In this document: positions 31,801-39,990 of the stretch, piece after piece
How positions within the stretch are numbered: the first letter of the stretch is position 1
Layout: each line of letters starts with the position of its first letter
Source: AP-15 sp963716115
Lineage (GTDB): Bacteria > Pseudomonadota > Alphaproteobacteria > ATCC43930 > CGMCC-115725
Reading direction: 5' to 3'
DNA length: 64,000 nucleotides
Assembly: GCA_963716115.1 (NCBI GenBank)
Contig: CAVQSZ010000006.1
Span: forward strand, 372,001-436,000
The notes under the pieces: generated by a model
What the model saw: the letters and a program-made list of their open reading frames with translations, nothing else
Told to the model about the DNA's origin: nothing
Database searches by the model: none
Program-made: the position numbers and the translations under genes

Positions 31801-34290
31801 ATGCATGAAACCGTCCTGACCGTCTTCGCCGTCACGGCGCTCCTCGGGCTGGTCAGCCTTTTGCTGCCGCTCGCCGAGCGGTTCGCCATTTCCTATACCG
31901 TATTGCTGGCCTTGGTGGGGATCGCGATCGGGGCCGTCACCAACATCCCGGTCGAATATCATCCCGGCGGCATCGTCGGCGACTTCCTGGGCACGCTGCA
32001 CGATTTCGGCCTCAGCGCCGAGTCGCTCCTCTACATTTTTCTGCCGGCGCTGCTGTTCGAGGCGGCGCTCAATGTCGATGTCCGCCAGCTCGGCGACGAG
32101 CTGGCCCCGGTGCTGCTGCTCGCCGTCGTCGGCGTCGTCGTGTGCACGTTCGTCGTCGGCCTCGCGCTGTGGCCGATCTCCCCGGTCGGCGTCGTCGCCT
32201 GCCTGGTGCTCGGCGCGATCATCGCCACCACCGACCCGGTCGCGGTCGTCGCGATCTTCCGCGACATCGGCGCGCCGCGGCGGCTGTCGACCCTGGTGCA
32301 GGGCGAGAGCCTGTTCAACGACGCCGCGGCGATCGCGATCTATTCGCTGGCGGTGGCGATGCTGACCGGCGACCGGCCGGCGAGCCCGCTGTTTGGCGTT
32401 TTGGAGTTTCTGCGCCAGTTCGCCGGCGGGCTCGCGGTCGGCTACCTCGCCGGATGGGCCGTCACCCTGTGCCTGCCGATCCTGCGGTCGAGCCGGCTGG
32501 CCGAGGCGACCCTGACGATCGGCTTTGCGTATTTCATCTTTATCGTATGCGACCATTACCTCGGCTTTTCCGGGGTCGTGGCGGTCGCCGCCGCGGCGCT
32601 GGCGGTCAGCGCCGGCGGAAGGCGGCGCCTCGCGCCCTCCAATTTCGAAAGCCTCGCGGTCTCGTGGGAGCAGCTCGCGTTCTGGGCGAGCTCGCTGATC
32701 TTCCTGTTCGCGGCGATGAAGACGCCGGAGCTGCTGCTGCGCGCGACCTGGGGCGATGCGGCGTTGCTGGCCGCGTTGATCGCCGCCGCCCTGGTCGCCC
32801 GCGCGCTGACCCTCTACGGGCTGATCCCGATCCTCAGCTTCGCCCGCATCGCCCGCCCGATCGACGCCGGCTACAAGATCGTCATGCTGTGGGGCGGCAT
32901 GCGCGGCGCGGTCTCGCTGGCGCTGGCGCTGGCCGCGACCGAGCAAACCTCGCTGCCGCCCGAGGTCCGGCAGTTCATCGGGGTGCTCGCGACCGGCTTT
33001 GTCCTGTTCACCCTGCTGGTGACGGCGCCGACGATGCGGCCGCTGATGCGTCTGATGAAGCTCAGCAAGGCGCCGCCGGCCGAGATGGCGCTGCGCGAGC
33101 GGGTGATCGGGATGTCGCTGTCGTCGATCCGCGAGGAGATCCGACAGGTCGGCGACGAGCACCAGATCGCCCCCGAGATCGTCGGCGAGATCGCCGCCTT
33201 CTACGACGCGCACAGCCGCGACCCCGCCGATATCGCCGAGGAGAACGCCCAGCTGCCGGGCGCCTTGCGGACCCGGGCGGCGATCACCGTGCTCGCCGAC
33301 CGCGAGCAGGAATTCTGCCTCGATTATTTCGAGGGTCGGACCGTCTCGCGGCGGGTGGCCGCGACCCTGCTCACGCATACCGCGCGGCTGCGCGACGGCG
33401 CGCGCGCCCACGGCGTCGAGGGCTATCAGGCGGCCGCGGCGCGGCTGCGCGATTTCGGCCCGAGCTACCGTCTGGCGATGGCGCTGCATCGCCGGATCGG
33501 CATCGCCGCCCCGCTCGCCCGCCAGCTCGCCGACCGGTTCGAGGTCCAATTGGCCGCCCGCTTCGTCCTGGAAAACCTGACCGCGTTCAACCGGGATCAA
33601 ATCGAACGCCTGTTCGGGGCCGGGCCGCGCATGGCGATGGCCCGCCAGATCGAGCTGCGCGTGATCGAGATCGATCGTGCGATCACGGCCCTGAAGCTGC
33701 AATACCCGACCTATGTGCGCCGGCTCGAACGCCAGTTCCTGGCGCGGACCGCGACCCGGCTCGAGGAGGAGCGCTATCGCCGGCTGCGCGCCGAGTCGAT
33801 CATCAACCAGGAGCTCTTCGAGGAGCTGGAGCGCGCCTTGCGCCGGCGCCGGCGGGTGGTCGAGGCGCGCACGGTTCTCGACCTCGGGCTGCAGCGCGAC
33901 GATCTGGTCGGCCGGGTGCCGATGTTCGCGGCGCTCGACGCCGAGGCGCGGCGCTCGGTCGCGCGCCTGCTGCGGCCGCGTCTGGCGGTGCCCGACGAAT
34001 TCATCGTGCGCAAGGGCGAGCGCGGCGACGCGATGTACTTCATCTCCTCCGGGGCGGTCGAGGTCCGCATCCTGCCGATCCCGGTTCAGCTCGGCACCGG
34101 CGATTTCTTCGGCGAGCTCGCGCTATTGGTCGCCGACCGGCGCAACGCCGATGTCGTCTCGTTGGGCTATTGCCAGCTGTTGACCTTGGCGGCGCGCGAC
34201 CTCGACCGCCTGTTCGACACCGAGCCGGCGCTGCGCGACCAGATCCGCGCCGTCGCCCAGGCCCGCACCGCCGCCGCCGGATCCTGCTAG
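31801..34290 (+). CDS. CPA1 Na+/H+ antiporter with C-terminal cyclic-nucleotide-binding domain
   Basis: 829 aa from ATG 31801. About 12 TM helices occupy residues 1-420, with the ion-binding signatures DPVAVVAIFRDIGAPRRLS and GESLFNDAAAIAIYSLAV (Asn-Asp pair) and LWGGMRGAVSLALALA. A long Arg-rich cytoplasmic helical region (420-710) follows, then a cNMP-binding domain (VPDEFIVRKGERGDAMYFIS, GTGDFFGELALLVADRRNAD) with the Gly-Glu and Arg of the phosphate cassette. Likely pH/Na+ homeostasis gated by cAMP or cGMP; a class III cyclase is encoded 20 kb away. The last codons GSC-stop lie within a 12-bp duplication that brackets the next repeat. Confidence 0.85.
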   Translation: MHETVLTVFAVTALLGLVSLLLPLAERFAISYTVLLALVGIAIGAVTNIPVEYHPGGIVGDFLGTLHDFGLSAESLLYIFLPALLFEAALNVDVRQLGDELAPVLLLAVVGVVVCTFVVGLALWPISPVGVVACLVLGAIIATTDPVAVVAIFRDIGAPRRLSTLVQGESLFNDAAAIAIYSLAVAMLTGDRPASPLFGVLEFLRQFAGGLAVGYLAGWAVTLCLPILRSSRLAEATLTIGFAYFIFIVCDHYLGFSGVVAVAAAALAVSAGGRRRLAPSNFESLAVSWEQLAFWASSLIFLFAAMKTPELLLRATWGDAALLAALIAAALVARALTLYGLIPILSFARIARPIDAGYKIVMLWGGMRGAVSLALALAATEQTSLPPEVRQFIGVLATGFVLFTLLVTAPTMRPLMRLMKLSKAPPAEMALRERVIGMSLSSIREEIRQVGDEHQIAPEIVGEIAAFYDAHSRDPADIAEENAQLPGALRTRAAITVLADREQEFCLDYFEGRTVSRRVAATLLTHTARLRDGARAHGVEGYQAAAARLRDFGPSYRLAMALHRRIGIAAPLARQLADRFEVQLAARFVLENLTAFNRDQIERLFGAGPRMAMARQIELRVIEIDRAITALKLQYPTYVRRLERQFLARTATRLEEERYRRLRAESIINQELFEELERALRRRRRVVEARTVLDLGLQRDDLVGRVPMFAALDAEARRSVARLLRPRLAVPDEFIVRKGERGDAMYFISSGAVEVRILPIPVQLGTGDFFGELALLVADRRNADVVSLGYCQLLTLAARDLDRLFDTEPALRDQIRAVAQARTAAAGSC

Positions 34291-34380
34291 AAGCGTGATC
34301 CCATGAGGCTGAACGGGATAGCGGAAAGAGGCATCGAAGGAGCCTCTCCAGAACGGCCGCTCGATCTGACCGGATCCTGC
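34291..34380. repeat. Dispersed repeat, short inverted form, bracketed by 12-bp direct repeats
   Basis: Reverse complement of the two edges of the 30961-31189 element joined through a different 25-bp centre. CGGATCCTGCTA at 34278-34289 and again at 34371-34382 flanks it; the first copy encodes the antiporter's last residues, the second holds the stop codon of the convergent ThiF-like gene. This looks like a target duplication, although part of the right copy also matches the element edge. Confidence 0.6.
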
Positions 34381-35156
34381 TAATCGGCGGCGGCGAGGGC
34401 GGCGGCGCAGGTCGGGCATTCCGGGTCCTTGCCGATGCGGATCGCGTGAAAGCGGGCGCGCAGCGCGTCGTAGAGCAAGAGCGTGCCGTCGAGGCTGTCG
34501 CCGAGCCCGAGCAGCTCCTTCAAGACTTCGACCGCCTGCAACGTGCCCATGACGCCGGCGACGGCGCCGAGGATGCCGGCGGTTTCGCAGCGTGGCACAA
34601 GGTCCGGCGGCGGCGGGTCGCGGAAGAGGCAGCGGTAGCAGGGGTGCCCGGCGCCCAGATAGGGCCGGAAGGTCGACAGCTGGCCCTCGAACGGCGACAG
34701 CGCCGCGGCGACGAGCGGCTTCCTGAGGCGACAGCACAGATCGGTCAACAGATAGCGGGTGGCGAAATTGTCGCTGCCGTCGGCGACCAGATCGTAGCCT
34801 GCGATCAGCGCCGCCGCGTTCTCCGGCCCGAGGCGCAGCGGATGCGCCTCGACCCGCACCTCGGGGTTGACCGTGGCGAGCGCGGCGCGGGCGCTTTCCA
34901 CCTTGAGCGCGCCGACCCGTTCGGTCGCGTGCACGATCTGCCGCTGCAAATTGGTCAGGTCCACCCGGTCGTCGTCGACGACCCCGATGGTCCCGACCCC
35001 GGCTGCGGCGAGGTAGAGCAGCATCGGCGAGCCGAGGCCGCCGGCCCCGATCACCAGGACCCGCGATTGCAGCAGCCGCAGCTGCCCCTCCTCGCCAACC
35101 TCGTCGAGGATCAGGTGCCGGGCGTAGCGCTGAAACTGGTGGTCGCTGAGCTCCAT
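34380..35156 (-). CDS. ThiF/MoeB/HesA-family adenylyltransferase
   Basis: 258 aa. E1-like fold: QRYARHLILDEVGEEGQLRL, ATP-binding VIGAGGLGSPMLLYLAAAGV, VDDDRVDLTNLQRQIVHATE (catalytic Arg-Gln), Zn-binding CYRC...CPTC pairs, and a conserved Cys in PRCETAGILGAVAGVMGT. MoeB adenylates MoaD; ThiF adenylates ThiS; related enzymes adenylate CysO for cysteine synthesis. No MoaD/ThiS-like partner gene is in the window. Its position 15 bp after cysK suggests a sulfur-carrier role in cysteine supply, which is inference. Confidence 0.8.
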   Translation of the reverse strand: MELSDHQFQRYARHLILDEVGEEGQLRLLQSRVLVIGAGGLGSPMLLYLAAAGVGTIGVVDDDRVDLTNLQRQIVHATERVGALKVESARAALATVNPEVRVEAHPLRLGPENAAALIAGYDLVADGSDNFATRYLLTDLCCRLRKPLVAAALSPFEGQLSTFRPYLGAGHPCYRCLFRDPPPPDLVPRCETAGILGAVAGVMGTLQAVEVLKELLGLGDSLDGTLLLYDALRARFHAIRIGKDPECPTCAAALAAAD

Positions 35157-35171
35157 CGGGTTGTCCTGTCT

Positions 35172-36149
35172 TCAAATCCCGTCGAACAGCGCCGTCGACA
35201 GATAGCGCTCGGCGAAGTCGGGCAGCACGACGACGAGCGTCTTGCCGGCCATGTCGGGCCGCGCGCCCACTTCGAGGGCGGCGGCGAGCGCCGCGCCCGA
35301 CGAGATGCCGACGGCGAGCGCTTCCAGCCGGGCCGCCTCGCGCGCGGTGCGGAAGGCGGTGTCGTTGGAGATGCGGACCACCTCGTCGATCAGGCTGGTG
35401 TCGAGGACGTCGGGGATAAAGCCCGCGCCCAGGCCCTGGATCCGATGCGAGCCCGGCGGCCCGCCGGACAAGACCGCGCTGTCCTCGGGCTCGACCGCGA
35501 TCATGCGCAGCCCCGGCTTGCGCGGCTTGAGCACCGAGCCGACCCCGGTCAGGGTGCCGCCGGTGCCGACGCCGCTGATCACCGCGTCGACCGCGCCGCC
35601 GGTGTCCTTCCAGATCTCCTCGGCGGTGGTGCGGCGATGGATCTCGGGGTTCGCCGGGTTCTGGAACTGCTGCGGGACGAACGCGTCGGGCAGCGATTTG
35701 ACGATCTCCTCGGCCCTGGCGATGGCGCCCTTCATGCCTTTGGCCGCCGGGGTCAGCTCCAGCTCGGCCCCGAGCAGCAACAGCATCTTGCGCCGTTCGA
35801 GCGACATGCTGTCCGGCATCGTCAGGATCAGACGATAGCCCTTGGCGGCGCAGACGAAGGCGAGCGCGATGCCGGTGTTGCCCGAGGTCGGCTCGACCAT
35901 CACGGTGCCGGGCCTGATCCGGCCCTCCGCCTCGGCGGCGGCGATCATCGACACGCCGATGCGGTCCTTGACCGAGCTTAAGGGGTTGAAGAACTCGCAT
36001 TTGGCGAGGATGTCGGCCTTGGCCCCGGCCTGCCGCGCCAGCCGGCGGACCCGCACCAGCGGGGTCGCGCCGATGGTTTCGGTGATGCTGTCATAGACGC
36101 GGCCACGAAACTCGGCGGTATGCGGCTTGGCCGGGCTGACAGTCTCCAT
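35172..36149 (-). CDS. cysK: Cysteine synthase / O-acetylserine sulfhydrylase
   Basis: 325 aa, GGGAG upstream. PLP Lys in NPLSSVKDRIGVSM, PTSGNTGIALAFVCAAKGYR, Gly-rich phosphate loop GVGTGGTLTGVGSVLKPR, C-terminal VGISSGAALAAALEV. Converts O-acetyl-L-serine and sulfide to cysteine in the cytoplasm. Fourth gene of the run coaBC-dut-rrf2-cysK-thiF-like; an inverted repeat lies in the 78-bp gap between rrf2 and cysK, pointing to a separate controlled promoter. Confidence 0.9.
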   Translation of the reverse strand: METVSPAKPHTAEFRGRVYDSITETIGATPLVRVRRLARQAGAKADILAKCEFFNPLSSVKDRIGVSMIAAAEAEGRIRPGTVMVEPTSGNTGIALAFVCAAKGYRLILTMPDSMSLERRKMLLLLGAELELTPAAKGMKGAIARAEEIVKSLPDAFVPQQFQNPANPEIHRRTTAEEIWKDTGGAVDAVISGVGTGGTLTGVGSVLKPRKPGLRMIAVEPEDSAVLSGGPPGSHRIQGLGAGFIPDVLDTSLIDEVVRISNDTAFRTAREAARLEALAVGISSGAALAAALEVGARPDMAGKTLVVVLPDFAERYLSTALFDGI

Positions 36150-36166
36150 CGGCGGCTTCTCCCATG

Positions 36167-36192
36167 GGGTTTGCGTTATTTATGTTAAACCC
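36167..36192. promoter_or_regulatory. Inverted repeat GGGTTT-N14-AAACCC upstream of cysK
   Basis: It lies 18-43 bp before the cysK start in an AT-rich patch (GCGTTATTTATGTT between the arms). Placement next to an Rrf2 gene suggests the operator of that regulator; binding is inferred only. Confidence 0.4.
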
Positions 36193-36227
36193 GGAGAAGC
36201 GGCGCCGCAATGCAGCGGCACGCCGCA

Positions 36228-36683
36228 TCAGATGGCGAAATCGCCGCCTTCCGCGGTCCTGCCGCTGATCCCGGCGCGATGGGCGCGGCCGCAGAGATCC
36301 TCGAGGGTCAGCGCGTCGAGGCGCCGCATCATCTCGTCCTGGAGGTCGAGCCACAGCGGCCGCACCACCTGATGGCCGAGCGCGCTGCCGGCCGGGTCGC
36401 TGATCGGGTCCTCCGCGGTCTCCAGGCCGCGCACCGTGCGCACGATATCGCCGAGGCTGATCCGCCGCCGCTCGCGCGCCAGGCGATAGCCGCCGCTCGG
36501 CCCGCGGATGCCGACCAGGATCTTGTGCCGCACCAGCTCTTGCAGCACCGGCTCGAGATAGCGGCGCGGGATGCCCTGCCGCTCGGTGATCTCGGCCGAG
36601 CGCACCGGCACCGCGCCGCCGTTATAGGCGATGTCGAGCACCGCCTCGATCGCGAACAGAAGCTTTTTGGTCAGCCGAACCAT
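36228..36683 (-). CDS. Rrf2-family regulator without the Fe-S cysteines
   Basis: 151 aa. N-terminal winged helix (KLLFAIEAVLDIAYNGG, SAEITERQGIPRRYLEPVLQ, GIRGPSGGYRLARERRRISL) is typical Rrf2. The three-Cys cluster ligand loop of IscR/NsrR is absent: the loop reads GLETAEDPISDPAGSALGHQ, and the only Cys is further on (LEDLCGRA). This matches the CymR-like subgroup, in which the regulator controls cysteine metabolism and in Gram-positives binds CysK. Here the next gene is cysK, so a CymR-like role is a reasonable inference. Starts 2 bp after the dut stop. Confidence 0.85.
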   Translation of the reverse strand: MVRLTKKLLFAIEAVLDIAYNGGAVPVRSAEITERQGIPRRYLEPVLQELVRHKILVGIRGPSGGYRLARERRRISLGDIVRTVRGLETAEDPISDPAGSALGHQVVRPLWLDLQDEMMRRLDALTLEDLCGRAHRAGISGRTAEGGDFAI

Positions 36684-36685
36684 CT

Positions 36686-37189
36686 TCAGGAGTGTGACGC
36701 CTTAGACCCCGGCCGACAAGCGACCTCGACGCCGGTCGAGCCGAACCCGTCCGCGTCGCGCCCACCGCGGGCGGACAATGCCGGGACGACGATGAATTGC
36801 GGTCGCGCGACGCGGGTGAAGACGAGCTGGGCGATGCGGTCGCCGGGCCGGATCGCGATCTCCCGGCCGCTGTCGGGCGGGTTGCGGTTCCACGCCGAGA
36901 TCAGGCACGGCCCGCTGTAGTCGGCGTCGACCACCCCGACCCCGTTGCCGAGGACGAGCCCCCGCCCATGCCCGAGGCCGGAGCGCGGCAGCACCAGCGC
37001 GCACCATTGCGGCGAGCCGATGCGAAAGGCGATGCCGGCCGAGATCAGCACCGGCGGGGCCTGCGGCGCCAGCGCCAGCGGATGGTCGATGCAGGCGTGC
37101 AGGTCGAGGCCCGCCGCGAGGTCGGAGCCCCAGGCCGGAAAGCCCCAGCCGGGCAGCCGCGGATCGAGGATCTCGAGCTCGACCTTCAT
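36686..37189 (-). CDS. dut: dUTP diphosphatase
   Basis: 167 aa. Hydrolyses dUTP to dUMP. The five trimeric dUTPase motifs are in order: LAAGLDLHA, LPRSGLG, GVGVVDADYSGPCLIS, GDRIAQLVF and ADGFGSTG. The start ATG overlaps the coaBC stop (ATGA), the classical coaBC-dut arrangement. A short C-terminal extension (VEVACRPGSKASHS) follows motif 5. Confidence 0.92.
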   Translation of the reverse strand: MKVELEILDPRLPGWGFPAWGSDLAAGLDLHACIDHPLALAPQAPPVLISAGIAFRIGSPQWCALVLPRSGLGHGRGLVLGNGVGVVDADYSGPCLISAWNRNPPDSGREIAIRPGDRIAQLVFTRVARPQFIVVPALSARGGRDADGFGSTGVEVACRPGSKASHS

Positions 37190-38388
37190 CGCGCCCGCAG
37201 ATGCGCGGCGACGCGCCCGGCGAGCCGGGCGGCGACCTCGCGCTTGGTCATCTTCGGCCAGTCCTCGACGCCCCGTGCGTCGACCAGGTGGATCGTGTTG
37301 CGGTCGCCGCCGAAGGTGCCGGTCCCGGGCGACACGTCGTTGGCGAGGATCCAGTCGCAGCCCTTGCGCTCGCGCTTGGCGCGGGCGTTGGCGACGATGG
37401 CGTCGGTCTCCGCGGCGAAGCCGACGACCAGGGCCGGCCGGTCGTCGGCGCGCCGGGCGATCGTGGACAGGATGTCGGGGTTCTCGGCGAGGCGCAGCAG
37501 CGGCGGGCCGCCGCCGTCCTTCTTCAGCTTGCTTCGCGCCACGGCCTCGACGCGCCAGTCGGCGACCGCCGCCGCCATCACCGCGACATCGACCGGCAGC
37601 GCCGCCTCGCAGGCGCTCAGCATTTCCGCCGCGGTCTCGACCGGGACGAGCCTGACGCCGGCCGGCGCGGGCTCCTGCGTCGGGCCGGCGACCAGCACCG
37701 TCTCGGCCCCGAGCGCCGCCAGCGCCGCGGCGATGGCGTGGCCCTGCTTGCCCGAGGAGTGGTTCGAGAGGTAGCGGACCGGGTCGATCGGCTCGCGGGT
37801 CGGGCCGCTGGTGACCAATGCCCGCCGGCCTGCGAGCCCCTGGTCCGGGGCCAGCATCCGCTCGATCGCAGCGACGATCTCCAGGGGCTCGGCGATGCGG
37901 CCCGAGCCGACCTCGCCGCAGGCGAGGTCGCCCGAGCCCGGGCCGACCCGCTCGACGCCGCGCGCCGCCAGCACCGCCAGATTCGCCTGCGTCGCCGGAT
38001 GCGCCCACATCATCACATTCATCGTCGGCGCCAGCAGCACCCTTTTGTCCGAGGCCAGCAGCGCCGTCGTCGCCAGATCGTCGGCGAGCCCCGCCGCCAT
38101 GCGCGCGATCAGATCGGCGCTCGCCGGGGCCACGACGACGAGGTCGGCCTCGCGGGTCAGGCGGATGTGGCCCATCTCGCTCTCGTCGGTCAGCGACCAC
38201 AGATCGGTGTAGACCTTGTCCTCGCTCAGCGCGGCGACCGACAGCGGGGTCACGAAATGCTGCGCCGCCGCGGTCATGATGCAGCGCACCGCGGCGCCCC
38301 GCTCGCGCAGCCGGCGGATCAGCTCGAGGCTCTTATAGGCGGCGATCCCGCCCGAGATGATCAAGAGGATGCGCCGGTCGTGCAGCAA
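37186..38388 (-). CDS. coaBC: Bifunctional phosphopantothenoylcysteine decarboxylase / phosphopantothenate-cysteine ligase
   Basis: 400 aa from TTG 38388, chosen because GGAGGG lies 6 nt upstream and the domain begins immediately (DRRILLIISGGIAAYKSLEL). CoaC flavoprotein domain: VVAPASADLIARMAAGLADD and the active-site APTMNVMMWAHPAT. CoaB domain from about residue 190: ALVTSGPTREPIDPVRYLSN, HSSGKQGHAIA, AVADWRV and the Lys in SKLKK. Makes 4'-phosphopantetheine for CoA. First gene of the coaBC-dut-rrf2-cysK-thiF-like run; divergent from livH. Confidence 0.9.
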   Translation of the reverse strand: MLHDRRILLIISGGIAAYKSLELIRRLRERGAAVRCIMTAAAQHFVTPLSVAALSEDKVYTDLWSLTDESEMGHIRLTREADLVVVAPASADLIARMAAGLADDLATTALLASDKRVLLAPTMNVMMWAHPATQANLAVLAARGVERVGPGSGDLACGEVGSGRIAEPLEIVAAIERMLAPDQGLAGRRALVTSGPTREPIDPVRYLSNHSSGKQGHAIAAALAALGAETVLVAGPTQEPAPAGVRLVPVETAAEMLSACEAALPVDVAVMAAAVADWRVEAVARSKLKKDGGGPPLLRLAENPDILSTIARRADDRPALVVGFAAETDAIVANARAKRERKGCDWILANDVSPGTGTFGGDRNTIHLVDARGVEDWPKMTKREVAARLAGRVAAHLRAR

Positions 38389-38610
38389 TTCGAACCCTCC
38401 GGCGTCGTCGCCGGCCGGCAGTATGCTACCCCAGGGCGACCGGCGCGAGGGCGATCGCGAAGGCCGCCGCGGCGGCGCCGCCACGGGACGATTGCAAAAG
38501 CGCCGGGGGCGCCGTAACAGACGCCGGCGCTTCGATCGAGGGGACAGAAAATTGCCGCGACGCCTTGAACGCGCCACCGGCGCGGCCGCCCAACCCGCGC
38601 CCGGCCGCTG

Positions 38611-39486
38611 ATGGCGATCCCCCTCGACCTGGCGGTCAACGCCGTCGTCGCCGGCCTGCTGCTCGGCGGCTTCTACGCCGCGGTGACGGTTGGCGTGACG
38701 ATCTCGTTCGGCATGCTCGACATCGTCAACATCGCCCACCCGGCCTTCATCATGCTGGGCTCGTTCGTCGCCTATATCGTCAACATGAATTTCGGGATCG
38801 ACCCGATTGTGATCGGCGTGGTCGTGTCGCCGCTTTTTTTTCTTCTCGGCATGGGGGTTTATCAGGTCTACTACTATGCTTTTGAACGGCGCGGCGAAGA
38901 ATCGATCCAGGGCCTCGCGTTCTTTTTCGGTCTTCTCTTTGTTGGCGAGGTGGCGCTGATCTTGATCTTCGGCGTCGATTACCGCTTTGTCGAGGCCTCG
39001 TATATCGGCCCCAGCCTTCATTTCGGCTTTGTCGACCTGCCGCTGCGCATGCTGGTCCCGTTTCTGGTCTCGCTATTAATGCTGGCTGTCCTGCAATTGT
39101 TTCTCGGCCGCACCTTTATCGGCCGCGCCATCCTCGCCGTGTCGCAGGACCGGCTGGCGCTGCAGCTGATGGCGGCCAATCCGAGCCGGGTCAAGCGCTT
39201 CGCCTTTGGGCTGTCGATCGCCACCGCCTCGGTCGCCGGGGCGCTCCTGATCATCATCCAGCCGGTCGAGCCGTCGATCGGCCGCGACTATATCGGGCGG
39301 ATCTTCGCGATCTGCGTGCTCGGCGGCATGACCAGCTTTCCCGGCATGCTGGCCGGCGCCGTCCTGATCGGCGTCGTCGAGAGCCTGACCGCCACCTTCT
39401 ACGGCCCGTCCTGGGCCCCGGCGGTCGCCTTCGGCTTTCTGCTCCTGACCCTCGCCATCCGCCCCGCCGGCATTTTGGGGCGCTGA
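38611..39486 (+). CDS. livH: Branched-chain amino-acid ABC transporter permease LivH
   Basis: 291 aa, about 8 TM helices. Signature GGFYAAVTVGVTISFGMLDI, VNIAHPAFIMLGSF and the EAA-type cytoplasmic loop (RAILAVSQDRLALQLMAANP, then RVKRFAFGLSIATASVAGAL), ending AIRPAGILGR. With LivM it forms the inner-membrane channel. No periplasmic LivK/LivJ binding protein is in the window. Codon use and base composition match its neighbours except a T-rich patch at 38830-38945. Confidence 0.88.
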   Translation: MAIPLDLAVNAVVAGLLLGGFYAAVTVGVTISFGMLDIVNIAHPAFIMLGSFVAYIVNMNFGIDPIVIGVVVSPLFFLLGMGVYQVYYYAFERRGEESIQGLAFFFGLLFVGEVALILIFGVDYRFVEASYIGPSLHFGFVDLPLRMLVPFLVSLLMLAVLQLFLGRTFIGRAILAVSQDRLALQLMAANPSRVKRFAFGLSIATASVAGALLIIIQPVEPSIGRDYIGRIFAICVLGGMTSFPGMLAGAVLIGVVESLTATFYGPSWAPAVAFGFLLLTLAIRPAGILGR

Positions 39487-39512
39487 GATGAGTGCTCAGG
39501 CGCACCGGTTCA

Positions 39513-39584
39513 GCCCCTCTCCCGCGTTGCGGGAGAGGGTGGCGACCCCCGGATCGCAATCCGGGGGGCGACGGGTGAGGGCCG
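39513..39584. repeat. Left flanking repeat of the DUF559 gene, with inserted palindrome
   Basis: CCCTCTCCCGC-N4-GCGGGAGAGGG hairpin, then GGTGGCG, a perfect CCCCCGGAT-N4-ATCCGGGGG palindrome (39546-39567) and GCGACGGGTGAGGG. The mini-palindrome interrupts what in related repeats is a continuous GGTGGCG(C)GACGGGTGAGG. Confidence 0.7.
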
Positions 39585-39914
39585 ATGCCGGACCAGAGAA
39601 CGCGCCGACTGAGGCAATCATCGACCGATGCCGAGCAACGCATGTGGTCAGCGCTGCGCGATCGGCGCTTGTCCGGGTACAAGTTTCGCCGGCAGCACCC
39701 TATAGGTGCTCTTATCGTGGATTTTGCCTGCACGGAGCACTGTCTGGCGATCGAAATCGATGGCGGCCAGCACGCCGACAGCGCGCCGGACGCACGCCGG
39801 ACCGCATCGCTCGAAGCCCAGGGCTGGCGCGTCGTTCGCTTCTGGAACAACGAGGTTCTGAGCAATACCGCTGGGGTTGTCGAAACTATTCTGCGCGCCC
39901 TTCGGGCCGAATAG
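39585..39914 (+). CDS. DUF559 (Vsr-like endonuclease fold) protein
   Basis: 109 aa. PD-(D/E)XK/Vsr-like fold pattern: STDAEQRMWSALRDRRLSGY, KFRRQHPIGALIVDFACTEH (Asp), LAIEIDGGQHAD (Glu, then Gln-His), LEAQGWRVVRFWNNEVL and VVETILRAL. All expected nuclease residues are present. It is wedged between livH and livM, which are normally adjacent, and is flanked on both sides by inverted copies of one palindromic repeat family. This resembles mobile cargo; see findings. In vivo substrate is unknown. Confidence 0.85.
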   Translation: MPDQRTRRLRQSSTDAEQRMWSALRDRRLSGYKFRRQHPIGALIVDFACTEHCLAIEIDGGQHADSAPDARRTASLEAQGWRVVRFWNNEVLSNTAGVVETILRALRAE

Positions 39915-39916
39915 AC

Positions 39917-39976
39917 CCTCACCCTCCCAGCGCTGCGCGCCGGGTCCCTCCCTCTCCCGCGATGCGGGAGAGGGGC
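39917..39976. repeat. Right flanking repeat of the DUF559 gene, inverted
   Basis: CCCTCACCCTCCCAGCG, then CCCTCTCCCGC-N4-GCGGGAGAGGG. It mirrors the left flank, so the DUF559 gene lies between inverted copies. The right end is 15 bp before the livM start. Confidence 0.7.
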
Positions 39977-39990
39977 TTTGCGAGATCGCC

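Noticed and set aside
31690..33702. Long antisense frame (670 aa) opposite the antiporter
   Set aside because: Composition is Arg/Gln/Asp-rich without domain or start signal, typical of high-GC antisense shadows. The same applies to long antisense frames at 20129-21856, 34446-35981 and 17442-18995.
39877..39990. LivM starting at ATG 39877
   Set aside because: This segment would be translated from the repeat and the 3' end of the DUF559 gene; GTG 39991 marks the start of LivM-like sequence.
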